From Paraburkholderia sp. BL9I2N2 (lineage in GTDB: Bacteria > Pseudomonadota > Gammaproteobacteria > Burkholderiales > Burkholderiaceae), in assembly GCF_004339745.1 (NCBI RefSeq), contig NZ_SMGP01000001.1, forward strand, positions 2,666,001 through 2,730,000: a stretch of 64,000 nucleotides of DNA. The letters run 5' to 3'. Position 1 is the first letter of the stretch. Each line of letters starts with the position of its first letter. Below the pieces are notes generated by a model. It saw only the letters and a list, made by a program, of their open reading frames with translations. It did not search any database and was not told where the DNA came from. Of the stretch, positions 48,013 to 56,496 are shown one piece after another. The translations under genes and the position numbers were made by a program.

Positions 48013-48306
48013 GTTCGAACGGCTGTTGGGCAACCCGGCCACGCCGCTTTTTACGAGCCAAGGACGGCTTCGCAACCGTCCGTCACCATGCTCATGTCTG
48101 ATGGTTCGGCGCAACAACGCGGGGACGGATCGACTCGCGCAAGGCAAACTCATGTATTGTTTCCTGACGATGCAGAGTGTGCCGATTTCCTGCACCATCT
48201 GAAGCAGTCCTGCCGCATGAGGCGTCCGGGTGCTAGCCGGATCGCCGCCGCGGTGCACCCTTCCCGTTTTCATTGATCGCGCATACCCGTTTGCGCGGGC
48301 CACACC

Positions 48307-49173
48307 ATGACGAAAAACGTTCTGAGCATCCAGTCACATGTCGTCTTCGGTCACGCCGGCAATAGCGCGGCCGTGTTTCCGATGCGTCGGCTCGGCGTCA
48401 ACGTCTGGCCGCTCAATACCGTGCAGTTCTCGAACCACACGCAGTACGGCCATTGGACCGGCAGCGCGATCGACGGCTCGCAAATGGAAGATCTGGTCGA
48501 CGGCATCGGCGCCATCGGCATGCTGCCGCGCTGCGACGCCGTGCTGTCCGGCTATCTGGGCACGCCCGAGCAGGCGCAGTCGGTGCTGGAGATCGTCAAG
48601 GCCGTGAAGGCCGCTAATCCGCGCGCCTGGTACTTCTGCGATCCGGTGATGGGCGCCGCGAGCGGCTGCAAGGTCGAGCCGGGCATCCAGGAATTTCTCG
48701 TGCGCACCATGCCCGAGATGGCCGACGCGATGGCGCCGAATCACACCGAATTGCAGCGCCTCGTGGGACGCGAGATCGAGACGCTGGAAGAAGCCGTGAC
48801 GGCATGCCGCGAACTCATCGCACGCGGACCGAAGCTGGTGCTGGTCAAACATCTGCTCGATCGCAACAGTCCCGCCGACCGCTTCAACATGCTGGTCGTC
48901 ACCGAACGCGAATCGTGGATGGGGCAGCGCCCGCTCTATCCGTTCGCGCGGCAACCGGTGGGGGTCGGCGATCTGACGAGCGCGGTGTTCGTCGCGCGCA
49001 CGTTGCTAGGCGATTCGATTCGCGCGGCCTTCGAGCACACGCTGGCCGCCGTGAATGCCGTGGTGAAGACGACCTGGCAGGCCGGCCGCTATGAGCTCGA
49101 ACTGGTGGCCGCGCAGAATGAAATCGCACAGCCGCGCGAGTGGTTCGATGCGTGGGTCGCGGATACGGCGTAG
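48307..49173 (+). CDS. pdxY: Pyridoxal kinase
   Basis: A salvage enzyme that phosphorylates pyridoxal to PLP. The 288 residues have the PdxY/PdxK pattern: [80 protein letters not shown], and the ribokinase-type anion hole [14 protein letters not shown]. Length and motifs are normal. It stands alone, 294 bases after glgA; I find nothing else in that gap. Confidence 0.96.
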   Translation: MTKNVLSIQSHVVFGHAGNSAAVFPMRRLGVNVWPLNTVQFSNHTQYGHWTGSAIDGSQMEDLVDGIGAIGMLPRCDAVLSGYLGTPEQAQSVLEIVKAVKAANPRAWYFCDPVMGAASGCKVEPGIQEFLVRTMPEMADAMAPNHTELQRLVGREIETLEEAVTACRELIARGPKLVLVKHLLDRNSPADRFNMLVVTERESWMGQRPLYPFARQPVGVGDLTSAVFVARTLLGDSIRAAFEHTLAAVNAVVKTTWQAGRYELELVAAQNEIAQPREWFDAWVADTA

Positions 49174-49404
49174 GCGGTGTGTTTCGTGCAGCGCAAGCAA
49201 TCCGTAATGCGCGCCCTGTGACCGGCCGATTCGCGCCGCGTCGCTCGGCTGTCGACCAGAGTTCGGCGCTTGCGCGCCGACTCCGGTCCCATGCAAGATG
49301 CTCGGTGTCAGCCGCCCGTCCTATAATGCGTGCCGCGTGGACGAGGCACCTGCCAGCCCACACCGCATTTTTCAGGCATCCGGCATTCAGCAGACGAGGC
49401 ATCG

Positions 49405-49866
49405 ATGGACGGTTATATCCGCAGCGAGCGGGAAGAATTTTTTGAGCAGTTGTGCATCAGCGTCGATGCCGACGAGGCGCACGAACAGGAAGCGATCGAG
49501 TTCTTCGAGAGCCAGTTCGATCAGGCCGACTTCGATCCCGCGCAGTGGCTCGACATCGCGCTGTACTACTCGCCGGCCGTGGCGCGCGGCATCGTCGACA
49601 TGGTGACGCCGGACGACAAGGCGCGCAGCAATATCGCCGAAGTCATCGCCGACAATCTCGACATCTCGTACGGCGAGGACGAGTGCCAGCAGTTCGCCGA
49701 GACCATCGAGTTCGCGCTGAACAACGGCGTGCCGGTGGACCTCGACCTGGTGCTCGACGGCTGCCAGCGCGCCCTCGACGATCTCGACACCTGGGCCGAC
49801 GACGACACCAAGGCGCCACTGCTGCGTCTGCGCGAAGAGTTGTTGCGCCAGCAAGGCGAGCATTGA
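49405..49866 (+). CDS. Acidic conserved protein of unknown function
   Basis: The product has 153 residues, no signal peptide and no membrane segment, and is strongly acidic throughout (SVDADEAHEQEAIEFFESQF, DDLDTWADDDTK). The helical pattern ALYYSPAVARGIVDMVTPDD, IAEVIADNLDISYGEDECQQ and ALNNGVPVDLDLVLDGCQ is regular and shows no catalytic motif that I know. Codon use is like the neighbours, so it is a real gene. ATG 49405 gives a protein starting MDGYIRSEREEFFE. It is monocistronic between pdxY and a LivJ-like gene. Confidence 0.75.
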   Translation: MDGYIRSEREEFFEQLCISVDADEAHEQEAIEFFESQFDQADFDPAQWLDIALYYSPAVARGIVDMVTPDDKARSNIAEVIADNLDISYGEDECQQFAETIEFALNNGVPVDLDLVLDGCQRALDDLDTWADDDTKAPLLRLREELLRQQGEH

Positions 49867-50293
49867 GCGCCTGGTTTTAAGCTCACGACGAGGCTTGAGC
49901 TCGGCGCATGGCGCACGGATTCACTCCCGCCGCTTTGCCGTAGTCACATGGCCGGCGCGCTCGCGCCGGTCTCTTAAGCATATGCCGCAATCCGCACCCG
50001 CGCGCCGGCGCGGACACGCCGCCAGCGAACGCGCTGCGCCAGCTATGCCGAAATGCTCATTCAAAGTGCCTCGAACTGCCAAGACGACGGCAAATTGGCT
50101 TTCTATATTCGCGCCAGATTGACCGACGCTTAAACGCAAATGCGCACAAGTGCGCGCATTCCCGCATTGTTCAAAGCGACCGATCATCCGTAGTCTCTCG
50201 ATGCGCGCCATGGGAAGTCCATGCTTGCGCGTCGATCCAGCGTTACTGCCTGGCCGCTTTCACAACCTGAAACTGTCGATGGAAGGAGAGACC
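49867..50293. promoter_or_regulatory. Upstream region of the LivJ-like gene
   Basis: The 427 bases have no supported gene on either strand. They end with the strong ribosome-binding site GAAGGAGAGACC before ATG 50294. Small open frames on both strands look like GC-rich shadows. No promoter can be placed with confidence. Confidence 0.4.
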
Positions 50294-51445
50294 ATGAGTC
50301 TTCGCTACACGCTGAAACCGCTTGCCCTGTTCGTTGGCGCTATCTTCGCCATCGTGCCGCCGGCCAGCTACGCCGACGATCTGCCGGTGAAGGTCGGCTT
50401 CGCCGCGCCGCTGACCGGCGCCAACGCCGGCTACGGCAAGGACCTGGAGAACGGCGTCCGGCTCGCACTCGAAGAGGCCAACGCGCAAAAGATCAAGATC
50501 GGCGACAAGGTGGCCCAATTCCAGATCGTCTCCGAAGACGACCAGGCCGACCCGCGCATCGGCGTGCAGGCCGCGCAGAAACTGGTCGACGCGGGTGTGT
50601 CGGCCGTGGTGGGCCACTTCAACTCGGGCACGACAATTCCGGCTTCGCAGGTCTACGAGCAGGCCGGCATTCCGGTGATCGACCCGGCCGCCACCAATCC
50701 GATCATCACCGGACGCGGCTTCGCGAACACCTTCATGGTGATTTCCACCGACGCGCAGAACGCCGGCAACGCGGGCGTGTATGCCGTGGAAGTGACCAAG
50801 GCCAAACGCATCGCGATCATCGACGACCGGACCGCGTTCGGCCAGGGCGAGGCCGACGAGTTCGAGAAAGCGGTGAAAGCGCACGGCGGCAACATCGTGA
50901 CGCGTGAGTACACCGACAACAAGGCGGTCGACTTCAGCACGCAGATCACCAAGATCAAATCGACCAATGCGGATCTGATCTTCTTCGGCGGCTTGGACAC
51001 GCAGGCCGCGGGCTTTGCCAAGCGCATGAAGCAGCTGGGCATGAACGCGCAACTAGTGGGCGGCGGCGGCGTGATGGATCAGGATTTCATCAAGCTCGCC
51101 GGCGATTCCGCGGAAGGCGTGATGGCCTGGGAATACGGACGGCCACTCGCGCAGCTGCCTGGCGGCAAGGATTTCTCCTCGAAGTTCAAGAAGCGCTTCG
51201 GGGTGGATATCCTGTCCTATGCGCCGTTCGGCTATGACGGCGCATGGGCCGCGATCAAGGCGATGCAGAAGGCCAAGTCCATCTCGCCGAACGACTACCG
51301 GCCCACGCTGAAGGCCATCGATTTCGAAGGCGTGACCGGCAAGATTTCCTTCGACAACACCGGCGCGTTGAAGAGCGGCGCATCGACGCTCTATCAGGTC
51401 AAGAATGGAGCGTGGGTGCCCATCGTGACCAAGAGCGGGAGTTAG
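50294..51445 (+). CDS. Branched-chain amino-acid type binding protein (LivJ-like)
   Basis: A periplasmic type I receptor of 383 residues with a Sec signal peptide ending PASYADD. Family motifs: VKVGFAAPLTGANAGYGKDL, GVRLALEEANAQKIKIGD, VSAVVGHFNSGTTIPASQVY, AGIPVIDPAATNPIIT, ADLIFFGGLDTQAAGFAKRM and YAPFGYDGAWAAIKAMQKA. ATG 50294 follows AAGGAGA. No permease or ATPase genes follow; orphan LivJ-type receptors are common in Burkholderia and use transporters encoded elsewhere. The ligand could be leucine, isoleucine, valine or another small amino acid. Confidence 0.92.
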   Translation: MSLRYTLKPLALFVGAIFAIVPPASYADDLPVKVGFAAPLTGANAGYGKDLENGVRLALEEANAQKIKIGDKVAQFQIVSEDDQADPRIGVQAAQKLVDAGVSAVVGHFNSGTTIPASQVYEQAGIPVIDPAATNPIITGRGFANTFMVISTDAQNAGNAGVYAVEVTKAKRIAIIDDRTAFGQGEADEFEKAVKAHGGNIVTREYTDNKAVDFSTQITKIKSTNADLIFFGGLDTQAAGFAKRMKQLGMNAQLVGGGGVMDQDFIKLAGDSAEGVMAWEYGRPLAQLPGGKDFSSKFKKRFGVDILSYAPFGYDGAWAAIKAMQKAKSISPNDYRPTLKAIDFEGVTGKISFDNTGALKSGASTLYQVKNGAWVPIVTKSGS

Positions 51446-51461
51446 GCGACTTCTGGTCCCG

Positions 51462-51489
51462 GCACGGGTGTTAATGCTTGCGCCCGTGC
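51462..51489. terminator. Possible bidirectional terminator
   Basis: GCACGGGTG (51462-51470) pairs with CGCCCGTGC (51481-51489) with one G-T wobble and a 10-base loop, between the convergent livJ-like and transglutaminase genes. There is no strong T-tract. Confidence 0.4.
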
Positions 51490-51500
51490 TGGCGGAATCG

Positions 51501-53414
51501 CTACGGGTTCTTCGAATTGGCGACCTTGACCACCAGTTCGGCTTCGAGATCGCGCTCGATCCGCACGAGATCGTCGTGCAGCTCGGCGAATTCACTCGCT
51601 GAACACATCTGATGACCAAACGCGGCGCGCAGGTGCCGCCTGACCTGCAAGACCCGCGCGGCCGGATCGTAGACATAGCTGGATGAAAAGGTCAGAAAGC
51701 GGTTTTGCACCGCGGTGTCGGACGGCAAATCCGTCACCCGTACGAAGCGCGGCAGCGTCATTTCCAAGGTTTCGTCGAACTCCCCGCCGATGCACGTCCA
51801 GGGCTGAGTCCTCGCGGGCTCCGCAAGCCACGCCTGCACCTGCGAGCCCATGCCGCCGGAAAAACTCGTCAAGGCCGGTATCGCCGTGGTGCCGTCGGTC
51901 CACACGAAGTGTTCCACCTGTCCCTGCATCGACGTGGAGAACGGTCCATTCGTGGCCCTGAGCTCCGCCGTGCGCAATTGCGTTGTGCCGTGCAAACCCG
52001 TCTGCAAAAGACGGTTCGCGGCGATCTGCTGCGTACGTTGCCGCGTCGCGCGCCGGAACGTGTTGCGCTCGATCTCGGCGGTAAATCCCGCGTCCTCCGC
52101 GCGGTAAGCGTAATTCGCCGCCCCGCTTTCGCCGATGTCGATCTGCACGCGCGCGCTGCGCTCTCGCAACTGTGTGGCCGGCGTGCGCGACAGCACGCCC
52201 TCGCCGACCAGCAACACCGGCCTGTCCATTACGCTCGGCGGCAGATAACCGAAAGCCGTGCCGCCCGCCGTCGTATCCGCATACAACGACAACTCAGGAA
52301 TCCAGATAATCGCGTGATTGATCGCGCTTGTGCCGTAGCCGGGCACGTCCGGCAAACTGTAGTACGGACCGAGATTGAGCAGCACCGCCTCGCTGCGGAT
52401 GCCGACCGCGGCCAGCATCGCGCCGTAGAGCGCGACGTGGTCCTTGCAGTCGCCGTAACGATTGCGCAGGATGTCGGTCGCCTTGTGTGGAATCGCCGCC
52501 GTTTCGCCGAGAAACAAGGCGACGTAGCGGATATTCAAACGCATCCAGTCGTATAGCCGTTGCGCTTTCACGCGCGGGTCGTCGGTGCCGGCGGTCAGCG
52601 CTTGCGCGAAGCGGACAATCGCCGGATCGCTCGCCGTTGCGTCGGCTGCGGGCCCGCGATAGCGCGCGGCAAAACTCGCAAAGTCCGGCACCGTCGACAC
52701 CATCAGACGGTCGCCCCAGTTCGCGTAGCCGACCGCGCCCGCTTCGAGCGGTGCATACGGCCCGTGCTGATAGTCGAACTCGTAGCGGGTACGGCCGTTT
52801 GCCGTGACCGGCGGCACGGCGACGTAGCCGCGCGCGTCGGCGTAGAGCGGCACGTCGGCGGGCAGATCGAAAATCAGGCGCTGCAGTTCGACGGGGTCGC
52901 GCGTCGGTTCGACGAGATACGCGAAGGTGCCCGCCTGCAAGGGCTTCGTGCGCGTCTTGCGAAACGCCAGATGCACGCGCGAGCCCGGCTCCACGCCAGG
53001 GAAAATCACCGTGCGCAACACGCCGTCCTCGAAACTCGGCGCGCCTGCCGAGCGCGGCTCCTGCACGTCGCGGATCGCCTCGGGACCGACCGGATGCGCG
53101 ACGCCGTCCAGGTCGATCGTCTCGGCAGCCAGCAACTGCACCTGCTCGATGTCCTTGTTGAACCACACGTAGCGTTGCGCGATATCGTCGACGCCGCTCG
53201 TGGTGTTGGCGCGCAGGACAGTGTCGTCGTGTTCCTCGACGGAGCCGTCTTTCTGGATCGTGAAGAGATGGACGTCGCGCTCGATCGTGGAAGGCGCGCG
53301 ATCGTCGCCGGATGTGGCGGACGCGCTGTCGTCGGCGAACGCGCTGGCGGCGAGGCATACGCCCAGTGCCGACCCGCAGGCCAGCCTGAGAAAAAACGCC
53401 ACGCAGCGCGTCAT
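51501..53414 (-). CDS. DUF3857/transglutaminase-like exported protein
   Basis: A 637-residue protein from ATG 53414 with a Sec signal peptide (VAFFLRLACGSALGVCLAAS, cleavage after AFA). The first half is a DUF3857 domain (ERDVHLFTIQKDGSVEEHDD, GVLRTVIFPGVEPGSRVHLA). The central part at about 265-370 is a transglutaminase fold with the complete Cys-His-Asp triad: NRYGDCKDHVALYGAML, SAINHAIIWI and LSLYADTTAGG. The C-terminal third is beta-rich. It may cleave or cross-link peptides in the periplasm or at the surface; the function of this family is not settled. Its ATG overlaps the stop of the AraC gene, so the two are cotranslated. Confidence 0.82.
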   Translation of the reverse strand: MTRCVAFFLRLACGSALGVCLAASAFADDSASATSGDDRAPSTIERDVHLFTIQKDGSVEEHDDTVLRANTTSGVDDIAQRYVWFNKDIEQVQLLAAETIDLDGVAHPVGPEAIRDVQEPRSAGAPSFEDGVLRTVIFPGVEPGSRVHLAFRKTRTKPLQAGTFAYLVEPTRDPVELQRLIFDLPADVPLYADARGYVAVPPVTANGRTRYEFDYQHGPYAPLEAGAVGYANWGDRLMVSTVPDFASFAARYRGPAADATASDPAIVRFAQALTAGTDDPRVKAQRLYDWMRLNIRYVALFLGETAAIPHKATDILRNRYGDCKDHVALYGAMLAAVGIRSEAVLLNLGPYYSLPDVPGYGTSAINHAIIWIPELSLYADTTAGGTAFGYLPPSVMDRPVLLVGEGVLSRTPATQLRERSARVQIDIGESGAANYAYRAEDAGFTAEIERNTFRRATRQRTQQIAANRLLQTGLHGTTQLRTAELRATNGPFSTSMQGQVEHFVWTDGTTAIPALTSFSGGMGSQVQAWLAEPARTQPWTCIGGEFDETLEMTLPRFVRVTDLPSDTAVQNRFLTFSSSYVYDPAARVLQVRRHLRAAFGHQMCSASEFAELHDDLVRIERDLEAELVVKVANSKNP

Positions 53415-54406
53415 GTGCGCCGCGCCCTGCCCCGCGCGCGCCAGGCTCGCGGACTCGAAGCGAACTCCGCGCGAAACGCGTGATTGAAATTCGACAGATC
53501 GTTGAAGCCGCAATCGAACGCGATATCGACGACCTTCGCGCCGCCGTCCTGAAGACGCAGCGCCGCGGCGCGCAAGCGTGCCCGCAACAGGTATTGATGC
53601 GGCGTCACGCCGGTCACGCGCTGGAACGTGCGCAGAAAGTAGAACTCGCTCAAGCCCGCGGCGGCCGCGAGGCTCGCGAGCGAATGCGGCGCGCCGGGCG
53701 TGTCGTCGATCAGCCGCACGGTCTGCGCGACGCGCGAACAGGCGGTGGCGCTAGCGGGCGCAGCGGAACGCGTCAAGGCGCCGGCCGCTTGCAGCGTCGT
53801 GGCGACGAGTTCGACGGCGAGTTCGTCCCATGCTGTTGCGGCAGAGCCGCTTACGCCGGCACCAGCACTAGCACCGGCATTCGCTCCAGCGCCGACAGCA
53901 GAACCTGCACCTGCATCGGCTCCAACTTCACCCCCAGTTGCACCACCAGCACCGACACATGCACGCGCGATCAACGGCGACAACGCACGCTGCGACGGCA
54001 AACGCGCGCGTTTGAATTGCAGATTGCCGCTCGCCAGCCCCGCATCCGCGGCAAGCCGTTCGAAGTACGCCGGCGCATAGTGAAACGCGATGCAACGGTC
54101 GCCGGCGCCATGCCGATGCCCGCACTCGAAGCAATCACCCGTGTTGCCGAGCAGCAGCGCGCCAGGCGTGAGCAACTCGCGGCCGGTCGCCTCGCGGTAA
54201 GCGAACGAGCCCGCCACCACCATCGCGATGCACACACCGTCGTGCCGCTCTTCGAACGGCTGGTCGCGCGGGCCGAAGGTGCACAACACATCCTCGACGC
54301 GCCACCCTGTGCCCCCGGCGAGCGCGCGCGCCGACGTGCCGCCGCGCGCGCCTTCCTGTTCGCGGCGGGCCAGCGCCTGTTGCAGCGTGACGGCAATTTT
54401 CCCCAA
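53411..54406 (-). CDS. AraC-family regulator with Gly/Ala-rich insert
   Basis: A 331-residue transcription factor. The N-terminal cupin-like part (about 40-145: DGVCIAMVVAGSFAYREATG, LTPGALLLGNTGDCFECGHR) is followed by an unusual insert at about 151-190 made almost only of Gly, Ala, Ser and Val (GAGSAVGAGANAGASAGAGV). The AraC HTH occupies about 225-325 (HSLASLAAAAGLSEFYFLRT, VVDIAFDCGFNDLSNFNHAF). The gene overlaps the following transglutaminase gene and is divergent from a small protein gene at 54515, so it may control both. Cys residues in CFECGHRHGAGDRC might bind a metal or sense thiol stress. Confidence 0.85.
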   Translation of the reverse strand: MGKIAVTLQQALARREQEGARGGTSARALAGGTGWRVEDVLCTFGPRDQPFEERHDGVCIAMVVAGSFAYREATGRELLTPGALLLGNTGDCFECGHRHGAGDRCIAFHYAPAYFERLAADAGLASGNLQFKRARLPSQRALSPLIARACVGAGGATGGEVGADAGAGSAVGAGANAGASAGAGVSGSAATAWDELAVELVATTLQAAGALTRSAAPASATACSRVAQTVRLIDDTPGAPHSLASLAAAAGLSEFYFLRTFQRVTGVTPHQYLLRARLRAAALRLQDGGAKVVDIAFDCGFNDLSNFNHAFRAEFASSPRAWRARGRARRT

Positions 54407-54514
54407 GATGCACCTCGGCTGAGTCCGTATCGTGGTTTTAGCACATCGGCGGCCGGCGCGTTTCCGTTGGCTCCGCCGATGCCGATCCCGCTATGCACCG
54501 AAGGAGCACACACG

Positions 54515-55075
54515 ATGAACCGGCTGGAGTACAACCTGGACAGCGGCTTTCACGCCGCCCTGAGCGCGCCCGCGCGCGCCGCGGACATCGACGCCGCCGA
54601 CGACCTCTACGGCTGGCTGATCGGCAGTTGGGACATGGACGTGGTGCATTACCGCGTCGACCTGGGCAGCGCGCGCCGTCGCGGCGAAATTCATTTCGGC
54701 TGGGTGCTGGAAGGCCGCGCCGTGCAGGACGTCTGGATCATGCCGCCGCTCGCCGCACAACGCGACGCGCCGACGCCCGGCGACGCGATGTACGGCACGA
54801 CCTTGCGTGTCTGGGACCCGGCGCTGCGGGCATGGCGGGTCACGTACCTCAATCCGCGGACCGGTCAGCGTGACGAGTTGGTGGGCCGCCGCATCGGCGA
54901 GCATCTCGTGCAGATCGGCACACACGCCGACGGCACGCCGATTCGATGGAACTTCACCGACATCACGCCGGATTCGTTCCGTTGGACCGGCGTGGCGCTC
55001 GCACAGGACGGCGTGACGTGGACGCTCGAGGCCGAGTTTCACGCTCGCCGCAGGAGCTCCTCTCAGCCCACGTAA
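54515..55075 (+). CDS. Small beta-rich protein of unknown function
   Basis: The product has 186 residues and no signal peptide; ATG 54515 has an AAGGAGCACAC site. Visible blocks are DDLYGWLIGSWDMDVVHYRV, GEIHFGWVLEGRAVQDVWIM, GTTLRVWDPALRAWRVTYLN and PIRWNFTDITPDSFRWTGVA. This pattern, a chain of beta strands with Trp in WLIGSWD and EGRAVQD, recalls lipocalin-like DUF1579-type proteins, but I do not assign a function. The gene is divergent from the AraC regulator. Confidence 0.75.
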   Translation: MNRLEYNLDSGFHAALSAPARAADIDAADDLYGWLIGSWDMDVVHYRVDLGSARRRGEIHFGWVLEGRAVQDVWIMPPLAAQRDAPTPGDAMYGTTLRVWDPALRAWRVTYLNPRTGQRDELVGRRIGEHLVQIGTHADGTPIRWNFTDITPDSFRWTGVALAQDGVTWTLEAEFHARRRSSSQPT

Positions 55076-55102
55076 GCGAGCGCCAGCTCGCGCCTCGCTG
55101 CA

Positions 55103-55783
55103 TCACTCCGTTTCGCCGAGTTGCCCGAGCAAAGCCTGCAATCGCTCAACGTGCCTGAGCAGCAGATGCCGGTGCTTTTCGATCTGTTCGAGCCGTCCCG
55201 CGAGGTCCGCCTGGATCGGGTCGTCGAGATCGGCAGCGGCGATCACGTCTTCCACCTTGGCACGCATCGTCGCCAGCTCCACCGGCGCGTGAGTCAGATG
55301 CCGCTCGAAACGCCGCACGTCCTGAATCGCCACGTCGCGGACTTTGCGGAAGTGCGCCTGACGCCGATGCGCCTCCGCGTCGAGGATTTCTTCCTCGACA
55401 CGCTTGGCCGGCCCCGGCTGGCCGAAAATCGGCTCGGGTGGCCGCAGCACCGTCTTCTTTCGCACCGGATGCGCCGTACCGCGAAACCGCGCGAGCGGCT
55501 GTTCGTTGTCGATCGCCTCACGCGCGTTGGGCGGAATGTCGTGCTCGGTGTGAGGCACGTTCATCCAGCCGCCCGGCAAGCCGGTGACCGCTTCGATGCC
55601 CCGCACGAATTCCTCGCTGAATTCGCGCTGGCCGGACAACATCAGTTTCAGATAGCTCGCGGAGAAGGTCATCATGCGCGCGAGTCGCGTCGCCGCGCCG
55701 ACCTCACGGGTCAACAGCACCAGGTTTGCTCGCCAGACCGGGAGCAGCAATTCGTCGGAATCTTCCATCGCTGGGTCTTCCAT
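55103..55783 (-). CDS. XRE-like helix-turn-helix protein, uncharacterised
   Basis: A 226-residue protein; starts at 55783 or 55768 are both possible, the latter having GGAAGA upstream. The N-terminal third resembles an XRE/Cro-type HTH (LVLLTREVGAATRLARMMTF, SASYLKLMLSGQREFSEEFV, EAVTGLPGGWMNVPHTEHDI). The middle is Pro/Arg-rich, and the last 90 residues are helical and rich in Leu, Glu and Arg (IQADLAGRLEQIEKHRHLLL), probably a coiled coil. It could be a DNA-binding regulator. It lies alone, between two genes of opposite strand. Confidence 0.65.
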   Translation of the reverse strand: MEDPAMEDSDELLLPVWRANLVLLTREVGAATRLARMMTFSASYLKLMLSGQREFSEEFVRGIEAVTGLPGGWMNVPHTEHDIPPNAREAIDNEQPLARFRGTAHPVRKKTVLRPPEPIFGQPGPAKRVEEEILDAEAHRRQAHFRKVRDVAIQDVRRFERHLTHAPVELATMRAKVEDVIAAADLDDPIQADLAGRLEQIEKHRHLLLRHVERLQALLGQLGETE

Positions 55784-56103
55784 CTTTTTGCCCGATGTAG
55801 AGATCACGCGCCACTCGCGCGTTATCGTATTGAAAGGGTAGACGCATCACCGCATGGCGCGCAATCCCGAAATGCCACTGCGTGAGCGTCGATCTGTCGT
55901 AATTACACGCCACTGCGCCATTGCGCACCATTGCCCGCTATCCATTGCCGGTGGCGGCTCGCGACGATCGACGTTGTGAATTGACATCTGCATTTGTTCA
56001 GCGTTCCTCCGCTCTGCCCTCGCGATATGGCATGCTTGCAGGCGGTTGCGGCACGCCCCGTGCTGCACCGTTAGTACCCCAACACTGATTTAAGGATTTT
56101 GTA
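55784..56103. promoter_or_regulatory. Divergent intergenic region
   Basis: The 320 bases lie between the XRE-like gene and the His-rich peptide gene. An AAGGATTTTGTA ribosome-binding site stands at the right end. No convincing promoter hexamers or long repeats are seen. Confidence 0.4.
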
Positions 56104-56241
56104 ATGAAGAAGATCGTCCTCGCCATCGCCGCAGCCGTTGCAGCCCTGAGCGCCATCGCTCCCGCACAAGCTTATGAGCATCATCATCCGGAGTGCCACA
56201 AGGTGCGCGTTCATCATCACTGGGAAAAACGCTGCCATTAA
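56104..56241 (+). CDS. Small secreted His-rich peptide
   Basis: A 45-codon gene that is easily overlooked. ATG 56104 follows AAGGATTTTGTA. The product starts with a complete Sec signal peptide (KKIVLAIAAAVAALSAIAPA, cleavage after AQA) and leaves a mature peptide of about 22 residues with the pattern YEHHHPECHKVRVHHHWEKR followed by CH. Seven His and two Cys in so short a chain suggest binding of zinc, copper or nickel in the periplasm. A strong terminator follows 38 bases after the stop, so it is transcribed alone. Similar small CHKVxVHHHWE peptides occur in Burkholderia, without known function. Confidence 0.82.
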   Translation: MKKIVLAIAAAVAALSAIAPAQAYEHHHPECHKVRVHHHWEKRCH

Positions 56242-56278
56242 GGGCGGTGCCACGCTCTGACCGGCACGGCACATCGTA

Positions 56279-56306
56279 AAGCCCCGCTACAGGCGGGGCT
56301 TTTTTT
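56279..56306 (+). terminator. Rho-independent terminator
   Basis: GCCCCGC (56281-56287) pairs with GCGGGGC (56293-56299) around TACAG and is followed by seven T residues. It ends the His-rich peptide gene. The flanking AAA gives only weak function on the other strand, where hutG converges. Confidence 0.92.
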
Positions 56307-56496
56307 CGCCGGCGAGTCGGCGCGGAGCAGGCAGATTTCTTCAACGCGCTATATACGTTCTGCGCGAAAACGGCAGCATGCAATCACGGACACATGCTGT
56401 TACACCTTTGCGGTGTCGGCCGACGCGCGCACGGCGCCGAGCAACTGGCGCGGCGCCGTGAATCGCGTGGAAAAGAAGAGAAGATGACGCGCGGCG

